Part shown: positions 8,144 through 15,664 of the stretch, piece by piece | Position numbering within the stretch: position 1 is the stretch's first letter | Layout of the letters: the number at the start of each line of letters is the position of its first letter | NCBI GenBank assembly: GCA_964475595.1 | Contig: CAYYXG010000003.1 | Location: 124,001 to 188,000, forward strand | Length of the DNA: 64,000 bases | Reading direction: 5' to 3' | Source: RGEC01 sp964475595 | GTDB lineage: Bacteria; Bacteroidota; Bacteroidia; NS11-12g; UBA955 | Translations under genes and position numbers: made by a program | The notes under the pieces: model-generated | Database searches by the model: none | The model's input: only the letters and a program-made list of their open reading frames with translations | What the model was told of the DNA's origin: nothing

Positions 8144-9226
8144 CTATTCTAATACAATACCTGTTTGCGCAGAAATGTTTTGAAGATCCTCCCAAACTTT
8201 TTCCACCAGCGGAATTCCATGTTGGTTTCTGTTGTTTTGATAATCACGCTCTTTATCGCCCGGAATCTGCACCTGATCTTTGGTTTCTAACGGAATTGTT
8301 GACCTGAAACGCTGAATCCATTGATCCATATGTTTTTTAAAATCTTCTGCAGGCCGGAATCCATCAATTCTCCAGGCGCCTACAAAATGACCAATGCCTT
8401 TTCCCGGAAGATTTTCCAAAGGATCTAAAAAGGAAACAAACGGAGGAACCCATGGACCATAATTGGCGCCACTGAGCACACCACTGAGAATATCTACGGC
8501 TGCTGCAAGGCCATAACCTTTATAGCTGCCATGTTCCATATCGCTGCCTAAAGTTAGCAGCATACCCCCATTTTTAAGTTCCGCAGGACTCTGGCTGGCG
8601 GATCCATCCTTTTTCGTCAGCCAACCGCTGGGGATAGGTTTTCCGGCACGTTCGGCAATTTCCAGTTTGCCATTGCTGGCAGCCGATGTGGCCATATCCA
8701 GCACAAATGGAGGTTCATGCAAAGCAGGAACTGCTATGCATATAGGGTTGGTGCCCAGCATGCGCTCAGCGCCGAGCGCCGGTGTTACCAGCGGACTGGC
8801 ATTGGTTACTGCAAAACCAATCATATCATGGGGTAGGGCTTTCATTGCATGGTATGCTGCGATGCCAAAATGATTGCTGTTCTGAATGGCAACCCAGCCA
8901 CTGCCCACATTTTGGGCTTTTTCAATGGCAATATCCATGGCTTCCGGTGCTGAAACCAACCCGATTCCCCCGTCTGCATCAAAGGTCGCAGTAGAGGGGG
9001 TTTCGTGCACGATTTTCATGTTGGGTGCCGGATTGATGCGTTTTTTCTCCATCAACCGCAGGTAGCCCGATAAACGCGCAACTCCATGGGAATCGATACC
9101 ACGCAAATCTGCCGAAACAAGCACATCAGCTGCTTGACGGGCATTTTCAGCAGAAAATCCGTAATGGCTGAAAATACGTTCAACCCAAGGCTGTAGTTTT
9201 TCTTTTTGGATAAGGATTCCCGCCAT
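8144..9226 (-). CDS. Ldh/MDH2-family NAD(P)-dependent oxidoreductase
   Basis: About 360 residues matching the malate/L-lactate/ureidoglycolate dehydrogenase family. Diagnostic segments are SADLRGIDSHGVARL near the N-terminus, NSNHFGIAAYH (active-site region), ANPICIAVP-like GTNPICIAVPA, and DMATSAASNGK. The 2-oxo acid/2-hydroxy acid substrate cannot be told. An upstream TTG at 9232 is in frame; the ATG at 9226, just past the stop of the M61 gene, fits the family N-terminus better. Confidence 0.88.
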   Translation of the reverse strand: MAGILIQKEKLQPWVERIFSHYGFSAENARQAADVLVSADLRGIDSHGVARLSGYLRLMEKKRINPAPNMKIVHETPSTATFDADGGIGLVSAPEAMDIAIEKAQNVGSGWVAIQNSNHFGIAAYHAMKALPHDMIGFAVTNASPLVTPALGAERMLGTNPICIAVPALHEPPFVLDMATSAASNGKLEIAERAGKPIPSGWLTKKDGSASQSPAELKNGGMLLTLGSDMEHGSYKGYGLAAAVDILSGVLSGANYGPWVPPFVSFLDPLENLPGKGIGHFVGAWRIDGFRPAEDFKKHMDQWIQRFRSTIPLETKDQVQIPGDKERDYQNNRNQHGIPLVEKVWEDLQNISAQTGIVLE

Positions 9227-9228
9227 AA

Positions 9229-10998
9229 TCAATTGATTTTACCAAGCCATTTTAACAGTGCCGGTGTGGTTTTGTCTTTTTCAAAACCCAGTGACAATGC
9301 AAATCTGCCAGTTAGAGAGAATTTAAAATCGAGTTCTTTAACAATGCCAGCCCGTGAAACCATCAGTTTTGCAGGTACTGGGTATGATAATTTTTTTAAC
9401 AATTCATCGGCATCGTTATTGATACGAAAGCCATTGATAGCAATGAGTTCATCATTCACATTCACGCCTGCATTCCATGCCGGAGTGCCATTTTCTGTGA
9501 ATTTCACAATGGTTTTTCCGTTTTCGAGGGCCGTTGTCATACCGCTAACATGCCGTTTTTCTGTTTTGATATTTACCGTTAAACCTGCATCGCTGAAAAT
9601 TTCCCGATAATCGGGTGTTTCCAAAGAACGAACATGTTTGTCAAAAAACGGTTTCAGATCTATACCTGCAACTTCAGAGGCAGCCGATTCAAATTCTGCC
9701 GGGCTGAATCCGCGTTTTTTCTCAATGTAGAAACGGTTCCACAGTAACCTCATCAAATCGTCAAGATTCTTTTTTCCGTTTGAGGAACTGCTGATTTTTG
9801 CATCCAGCAGGGCCGCTACCACAAGTCCCTTGGCGTAATAACTGATGGCTGTGTTTTTACTGTTCTCGTTGGGACGATATTCCTTTATCCACGCATCGTG
9901 ACTGCTTTGTGCCAAGGTCTGAATTTTACTGCCGGGTCTGTTTTCCAGATCGTTTACGTAACTTTCCAGCGTAGCCAGAAACTGGGCAGGTTTTACGAAT
10001 CCGGCCCTGAGCATAGCCAGTTCATCATAGTAGGAAGTAACCCCCTCAGCCACCCAAAGCTGTTCGGTATAGTTTTCTGATTCGTAGTTGAAAGGTCCAA
10101 GTTCTATGGGGCGAATGCGTTTCACATTCCATAGGTGAAAGTATTCATGTGCACACAAACCCAGAAAAGATTTGTATTTGCTTTCATCTTTCCAGTTCAG
10201 ACGATTCATTACCACCACTGTGCTATTCAGGTGTTCAAGACCGCCACCACCGGCTTCCACATTCTGAACAATAAACAGGAATTCCTTGCAAGGATGCACA
10301 CCCACAATATCAGTCATGGTTTCGCAGATGGTTTTCAAATCTTTGAGGAAACGGGTTTTATCTGCATTGTGAACACCTACCATGGCCACTTTGTGCGGAA
10401 CACCGCGCACTTCGAAATCCCATTCCTCGTGATTGCCAAGTTGTATAGGCGAATCGGCAAGTTCGTCATAATGCTGGAAAACAAAGTAGCCATCTTTGTT
10501 TTTGGGTAATGCAGTACTGATTTTGGTATAGTTACCGGGCAGGTTGATCCCAAGGGTACCCGATGCATTTTCCATTCCCTGAGCCATCATGCAAATGCTG
10601 CTGGGGTTAAGGAGCGTTTGGTCGGCATCTACAAATGAAGTGCGCACGCTGAATTCAAATGCATAAACCCAGTATGTTACTTTAATTCTTTCTGCTTTGC
10701 CCTTGGCAATGCTCCAGGAATTTTTATCGGTTTTCACCACCGGAAATGATTTGCCGGCTGACCGGGCTTCAACGCGCTCAACGCTTTTGCTGAATTCCCT
10801 CACCAGGTAGCTGCCCGGAGTCCATACTGGCATGCTCACAGTTACTTCCTTTTTGTTGGGGCAAGAAATTTCCATTTCTACCTTCACATAATGGGTGTGT
10901 GGCTCAGGAATACTGAGGTTGTAATGAATAGGACCGGTTTGTTGTGCTTGACTCATATGAATGAATAATGCTAAAAAAATACTCGCGTACATTCGCAT
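9229..10998 (-). CDS. M61-family zinc metallopeptidase with PDZ domain
   Basis: About 589 residues. The start is set at ATG 10998 (10992 also possible) because MRMYASIFLALFIHMSQAQQ is a clear signal peptide; an open frame 31 codons longer (to 11091) would hide it. Layout: N-terminal beta domain, HEYFH zinc motif (about 284-288) with LWNVKRIRP behind it, the third ligand Glu in WVAEGVTSYYDE (about 318), and a PDZ domain near the C-terminus (GTPAWNAGVNVNDELIAING). This is the glycyl aminopeptidase/M61 family, acting in the periplasm or outside. The next gene downstream begins at its stop. Confidence 0.9.
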   Translation of the reverse strand: MRMYASIFLALFIHMSQAQQTGPIHYNLSIPEPHTHYVKVEMEISCPNKKEVTVSMPVWTPGSYLVREFSKSVERVEARSAGKSFPVVKTDKNSWSIAKGKAERIKVTYWVYAFEFSVRTSFVDADQTLLNPSSICMMAQGMENASGTLGINLPGNYTKISTALPKNKDGYFVFQHYDELADSPIQLGNHEEWDFEVRGVPHKVAMVGVHNADKTRFLKDLKTICETMTDIVGVHPCKEFLFIVQNVEAGGGGLEHLNSTVVVMNRLNWKDESKYKSFLGLCAHEYFHLWNVKRIRPIELGPFNYESENYTEQLWVAEGVTSYYDELAMLRAGFVKPAQFLATLESYVNDLENRPGSKIQTLAQSSHDAWIKEYRPNENSKNTAISYYAKGLVVAALLDAKISSSSNGKKNLDDLMRLLWNRFYIEKKRGFSPAEFESAASEVAGIDLKPFFDKHVRSLETPDYREIFSDAGLTVNIKTEKRHVSGMTTALENGKTIVKFTENGTPAWNAGVNVNDELIAINGFRINNDADELLKKLSYPVPAKLMVSRAGIVKELDFKFSLTGRFALSLGFEKDKTTPALLKWLGKIN

Positions 10999-11057
10999 AC
11001 CACAAATTACGGGTATTTTTGAGGGTTCTTTATCGACAATTTGTATACCGCTTAACC

Positions 11058-11510
11058 ATGAAATGGATATTCGCTTCAGTTTTGGTGACAATGGCTATGC
11101 TGTTTCAGCAATTTCGGTGCAACCGATGTGATTATGAATGTGCCGAATCTGGCAGCTTTAAAATTGTGGATGGCAAAACAGGAGCCGATTTGTTTTTTGG
11201 TCCCTTGGCAAAATATGTGGCAGATAGTGTATGGATAACCGGAGAAACATTGGGTGGCAATACATGGAGCAGAGCTTGGCAGATGTACTATGATTCTATG
11301 TTTACGACATATCCGTATTACAGAAATGGAAAAAGCTATCCGTCAGATACATTCTATCTCTTAAACCAATCAGATATTGATACCATAAAACTAATCTATC
11401 ATCCAGAAGCAACAGATTGCTGTAAACCCTATTACAAAATAAAATCCATGATTTATAATGGCGTTTCAGGCACGAAAAAAGATGGATACTGGATTTTAAC
11501 TAAGTACTAA
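11058..11510 (+). CDS. Hypothetical exported protein
   Basis: 150 residues starting at ATG 11058: a hydrophobic signal segment (MKWIFASVLVTMAMLFQQF) followed by a Cys-rich start of the mature part (RCNRCDYEC) and a further CC near the end. The longer frame from 10968 would run into the divergent M61 gene, so it is not used. A TATTTTTG element at 11014-11021 could drive it with a 36-nt leader. No family recognised. Confidence 0.6.
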   Translation: MKWIFASVLVTMAMLFQQFRCNRCDYECAESGSFKIVDGKTGADLFFGPLAKYVADSVWITGETLGGNTWSRAWQMYYDSMFTTYPYYRNGKSYPSDTFYLLNQSDIDTIKLIYHPEATDCCKPYYKIKSMIYNGVSGTKKDGYWILTKY

Positions 11511-11547
11511 TTCTCGATAAACGAATGGCAGTGCTTATGTTTGCAAT

Positions 11548-13203
11548 ATGCAAGCAAGGATTGTCCTGTCTCTGCTGTGTTGCTCAGGGTTTTTGGCAAA
11601 AGCCCAGTACATCGTCTATGAACTGGGAAGCTGGCAAGAGCTTCAACTCATTATTTCGCAGGATGGCGGAAGCAGTCTGCGTTTTAATCCAAGGGTGTGG
11701 TCAGCCAATTCAGATTCAGTTACTTCCTCGCGCGGTGTTTCTTTCAAATCATATTTTCAGACAGATAATCCTGAATCTGCCGAAATCACAAAATTACCGG
11801 CGGGCAGAAACAGGCTGTTTAGGCGAAAGGGGATGTTTTACAGTTGGCAGGATATTAGTGAAAAAGGGAATTCCACATTTATCATCAATCCTGTACTGAA
11901 TATGCAGGTTGGAAGCGGATATGACGGTACTTTTAACCAGAATGGCCGCGGGGTGGAAGTGCGTGGAAATATTCAACAAAAAGTGGCATTCTATTCCCGT
12001 GTCACCGAAAATCAAACATATTTACCGCAATTTGTGAACCGCTACCGCGATTCGTTGGGTGTAATTCCCGGACTGGGCTGGTGGAAAGGTGCCGGACAAA
12101 ATGGCGGTGTGGCATCCCCAAAGTCCGATTATTTGCAGTCAATTGGCTATGTTTCTTTGGCATTGCTGAATGATGTAACCGCAAAAAATCACATCGTTAT
12201 GAGTGCCGGGCACGACCGCTTTTTTGTCGGTCAGGGCATTCGCAGTTTGATTTTAAGTAACTATGCTTCCCCTTATGGTTTTGTTCGCTTAAACACCTCA
12301 CTAGGTCCGTTTAAATACCAAAATTTATATGGGCAGTTGAATGGTTTTACACCGCTTACGGGAAACACCCTGTTACCCAAAAAATATTTTGCCTTGCACC
12401 GGGGAAGCCTCACATTTGCAAATCCCTTTCAAAAGTTGGAGCTTGGTTTTTCAGAAATGATTATCCATAACCGTCCACAAGGCGGATTTGACCTAGATTA
12501 TTTGAATCCCATCATTTTTTATCGCTCTGTGGAAGCCAATGCCGGAAGTGCCGATAATGCCCTCATGGCATTTGATTTTACCTACAGTTTGCCATACCGT
12601 TGGCGATTTTATGGTCAGGGAGTTTTGGATGAATTCAAACTCAATAAGATTAAACAAGGCGGCTGGTGGGGCAATAAATTTGGTTGGCAACTGGGCCTGA
12701 TGCGCATTCTAAGAACTCCGGCAGGCAATGGGCTATTACAAGCTGAGTACAATACAGTAAGGCCATATACGTATTCACACTATGATGTGCTGAACAGCTA
12801 CACCCATTACAATCAGCCACTTGCTCATCCGCTGGGCAGTAATTTTAGGGAATGGAGTTTTAAAGGGTTTTTTCAGCCCAAAGCATTGCCCAATCTGCGC
12901 ATACATGCGCTGGCTATGCTGGCTAAACAAGGAAATGACCCTTGGCTGAATGGGCCTAATTTTGGCAGCAATCCCCGTCGCGATAATGATGTTAGGGTAG
13001 GAGATGAAGGGATTAACATGTTACAGGGAGATATATCAAATATTCGCTCCTTTAAAGTAGATATAACCTACATGGTCTACCACAATGTAAATATAGATTT
13101 AAGCTGGCTACACCGAAACCAAACCGGCTGGCATTCTTCGTCAGGAAACTGGTTTAATCTGGGTATTCGATGGAATTTTGAACCGGTACAGCATTTGTAT
13201 TGA
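11548..13203 (+). CDS. Wzi-like outer-membrane beta-barrel protein
   Basis: 551 residues with a signal peptide (MQARIVLSLLCCSGFLAKAQ). The body alternates short aromatic/Gly-rich strands, and the spacing of GHDRFFVGQGIRSLILSNYASPYGFVRL-type segments recalls the capsule-assembly Wzi family and related Bacteroidota surface proteins. A role in anchoring surface polysaccharide is possible but inferred. The final 50 bp overlap the converging recF gene. Confidence 0.6.
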   Translation: MQARIVLSLLCCSGFLAKAQYIVYELGSWQELQLIISQDGGSSLRFNPRVWSANSDSVTSSRGVSFKSYFQTDNPESAEITKLPAGRNRLFRRKGMFYSWQDISEKGNSTFIINPVLNMQVGSGYDGTFNQNGRGVEVRGNIQQKVAFYSRVTENQTYLPQFVNRYRDSLGVIPGLGWWKGAGQNGGVASPKSDYLQSIGYVSLALLNDVTAKNHIVMSAGHDRFFVGQGIRSLILSNYASPYGFVRLNTSLGPFKYQNLYGQLNGFTPLTGNTLLPKKYFALHRGSLTFANPFQKLELGFSEMIIHNRPQGGFDLDYLNPIIFYRSVEANAGSADNALMAFDFTYSLPYRWRFYGQGVLDEFKLNKIKQGGWWGNKFGWQLGLMRILRTPAGNGLLQAEYNTVRPYTYSHYDVLNSYTHYNQPLAHPLGSNFREWSFKGFFQPKALPNLRIHALAMLAKQGNDPWLNGPNFGSNPRRDNDVRVGDEGINMLQGDISNIRSFKVDITYMVYHNVNIDLSWLHRNQTGWHSSSGNWFNLGIRWNFEPVQHLY

Positions 13204-14281
13204 GCGGCATCTCAAGCTCAAAGTACTTTTTGTCTACTTCCAATCTTTCCAAATGTTCTTTCACCCTGTCGGCATGCGTGTCGGTAATGATAATTTGCCC
13301 GAAATAATCCCGAGCTACAAGCTCCATGAGCTTTCCGGCCCTGTTTCCGTCAATTTTTTCGAAAATATCGTCCAGCAACAAAATGGGTTTCTTCCCTGTT
13401 TTTTCCAGAAAATACTTGTATTGCGCCAGTTTAAGGGCGATGACATAACTCTTTATCTGTCCCTGCGAACCATATTTTTTCAAGGGGTAATCGCCAAGTA
13501 AAAATTCTAAATCGTCTTTGTGTGTACCGCTGCCTGTGCGCTGTAGTACCCTGTCTCTTTCTCGGCTAAGAAACAAAATATCCATCAATGGCTTTTCATG
13601 CAATTCACTCACATACAACAAGGTGGGGCTCTCAGCATCTCCGCTCAGAAATCCGTAAAACTCCTGAAAATAGGGGGTGAATTCGGCAATGAATTCCCTG
13701 CGTTTTTCAAAAATGCGCTGTCCGGCAGCAGCCATTCGGTCGTCGAAGGTTTCCAGCAACAAAGGATCCACAGGCCTCCCTTCCGCTTGTTTCAAAAATG
13801 CATTGCGCTGGTCGAGCAGTTTTTTGTATAAACTAAGCTGCTCCAGATATTGCCTGTCGGTCTGGCTGATGGTAAAGTCCAGAAAACGGCGGCGTTCTTC
13901 ACTGCCCTCCAGAATCAATGATATGTCATAGGGTGTAATGAATACCGTTTGTATGATGCCTATATGATCAATTACTCTGTTGTATGTTTTGCCGTTTTTC
14001 TTGAGGGTTTTTTTGCCTTTGCTGAAATTAACCAGAATTTCAGTACTGTTTTCGTTTTCAAAAGTACCGTGTATACTAAAAAACTCCTGCCCGTGTTTAA
14101 TCAGTTGCTGATCTATTCCATTAAAAAAACTCTTGGTATTGGCCAGGTAATAAACAGCGTCAAGAATGTTGGTTTTTCCGCTTCCATTGGGCCCGGTGAT
14201 GCAGTTGATGCCATTGCAAAACTGCAGGTGTTTCTCGTTGTGATTCTTAAAATGAAACAATTGCAGCCCGCCGATGTGCAT
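13154..14281 (-). CDS. recF: DNA replication and repair protein RecF
   Basis: 375 residues, usual length. An SMC-like ATPase that loads RecA at single-strand gaps with RecO and RecR. Walker A is GPNGSGKTN near residue 30, the ABC signature region is YGSQGQIKSYVIALKLAQ, and Walker B is PILLLDDIFEKID. ATG at 14281. The gene has its own promoter and is not in a dnaA-dnaN-recF cluster here. Confidence 0.95.
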   Translation of the reverse strand: MHIGGLQLFHFKNHNEKHLQFCNGINCITGPNGSGKTNILDAVYYLANTKSFFNGIDQQLIKHGQEFFSIHGTFENENSTEILVNFSKGKKTLKKNGKTYNRVIDHIGIIQTVFITPYDISLILEGSEERRRFLDFTISQTDRQYLEQLSLYKKLLDQRNAFLKQAEGRPVDPLLLETFDDRMAAAGQRIFEKRREFIAEFTPYFQEFYGFLSGDAESPTLLYVSELHEKPLMDILFLSRERDRVLQRTGSGTHKDDLEFLLGDYPLKKYGSQGQIKSYVIALKLAQYKYFLEKTGKKPILLLDDIFEKIDGNRAGKLMELVARDYFGQIIITDTHADRVKEHLERLEVDKKYFELEMPLNTNAVPVQNSIEYPD

Positions 14282-14285
14282 CTTG

Positions 14286-14293
14286 CAAAGTTA
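14286..14293 (-). promoter_or_regulatory. -7 element TAACTTTG of recF
   Basis: A perfect TAnnTTTG on the minus strand with 4 nt (CAAG) between it and the ATG at 14281, so a leaderless transcript is predicted. Confidence 0.5.
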
Positions 14294-14395
14294 GTTTTTT
14301 TTGAGCGGTCATTTTGCTATGGAACCACGCTATTTTATTGGGCTGAAACAAATCATGTGTGTTAATGATGATGAATAAATCGATAAAGAGTAGTT

Positions 14396-15658
14396 TTGTA
14401 TATCCATCCACCGGAAATTCATACCGATTTACTGATTGTTGGGGGAGGCGCCGCAGGCTATTTTGCAGCCATACATGCCAAAACTGCCAAACCGACTAAA
14501 AAGGTGCTCATCATCGAAAAATCTAACAAAGTCTTGGCTAAGGTTGCCATTAGCGGTGGTGGACGCTGTAACGTAACCCACAACGAACCCGATCTGGCAT
14601 CCATTTTGGAATTTTACCCTCGAGGACGTGGTTTGCTGAAATGGGCTTTGCGAAAATGGGGTGTCACTAATACCATACGTTGGTTTGAACGTCATGGTGT
14701 TTCACTAAAAACAGAAGATGACGGCAGAATGTTCCCGGTCTCGGACGATTCTGCAACCGTGGTGGATTGTTTGTTACAGGAGGCGCAACGTCTTGGCGTA
14801 GATTGCCTCAAATCAACCGGACTAAAATCGTTTGAGCCACTTTCTCCCAAAGGTTTCCGCATCACAACTGATGGTGGTTCTGATATACTTGCCAAGACTA
14901 TGATATTGGCCTGTGGCGGATTCCCTAAACCATCTCAGTTTGATTTTATCACTCGTCATGGAATTGAAATTATAGACCCAGTACCATCTCTTTTTACCTT
15001 CAATATTCCTGATAAGGAATTGCATTCGCTCATGGGAATCAGCGTGCAGGGTTGTAAAGTGCGTGTGGTTGGGATGGATTCAGGTCCTGAAAAGGGCTGG
15101 TTTTCCGGCCCCGTACTTATTACTCACTGGGGTTTGAGTGGTCCGGCAGTGTTGAAAGCATCGGCGTTTTTAGCCCGTGAATTGTATGCTGAAAATTATG
15201 ATGTAAATATGCTGGTTGACTGGACCGGAATGGGAGAGGAGAAGGCCCGTAGTTTATGGGATGCCGATATGCTGATGAACGCTGCAAAAAAAGTGGGGAA
15301 TACCAATCCTTTTCATTTGCCGGCTCGCCTTTGGCATTTGCTCCTGAATCGCGCCGGTGTTAATGCAGAGACTCTGGTTAGGGACATGTCTAAACAGGAT
15401 AAAAATCGCTTGCTTGAAAACTGTATTCGCAGTCCGTTTTCAGTGAAAGGTAAAACCACTTTCAAAGAAGAATTCGTAACAGCAGGTGGGATTTCTATTT
15501 CAGAAATAGACAAGGATACCATGGAGTGTAAGAAAATACCGGGTCTGTTTTTTGCCGGCGAAATTATAGATGTAGACGGCGTTACCGGAGGATTCAATTT
15601 TCAGGCCGCCTGGTGCACCGGATACCTGGCAGGTGTTCGGGCTGTCGAGAAAACCTAA
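14396..15658 (+). CDS. HI0933/YhiN-family FAD-binding protein
   Basis: About 420 residues. FAD motif IVGGGAAGYFAA near the N-terminus, then IIEKSNKVLAKVAISGGGRCNVTH, the signature of the HI0933/aminoacetone-oxidase-like flavoprotein family, and a C-terminal FAGEIIDVDGVTGGFNFQAAW. The physiological substrate is unknown. The start is unclear: no ATG or GTG exists between the in-frame stop at 14384 and the FAD motif. The only canonical candidate is TTG 14396, which overlaps a TAGTTTTG promoter element at 14391-14398. The end is 6 bp from the converging AsmA gene. Confidence 0.88.
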   Translation: MYIHPPEIHTDLLIVGGGAAGYFAAIHAKTAKPTKKVLIIEKSNKVLAKVAISGGGRCNVTHNEPDLASILEFYPRGRGLLKWALRKWGVTNTIRWFERHGVSLKTEDDGRMFPVSDDSATVVDCLLQEAQRLGVDCLKSTGLKSFEPLSPKGFRITTDGGSDILAKTMILACGGFPKPSQFDFITRHGIEIIDPVPSLFTFNIPDKELHSLMGISVQGCKVRVVGMDSGPEKGWFSGPVLITHWGLSGPAVLKASAFLARELYAENYDVNMLVDWTGMGEEKARSLWDADMLMNAAKKVGNTNPFHLPARLWHLLLNRAGVNAETLVRDMSKQDKNRLLENCIRSPFSVKGKTTFKEEFVTAGGISISEIDKDTMECKKIPGLFFAGEIIDVDGVTGGFNFQAAWCTGYLAGVRAVEKT

Positions 15659-15664
15659 GTATGC

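Noticed and set aside
10968..11057. Upstream part of the 11058 gene frame, and of the M61 frame to 11091
   Set aside because: The two long frames overlap each other over about 120 bp; starts at 11058 and 10998 give proper signal peptides and a 59-bp divergent gap.
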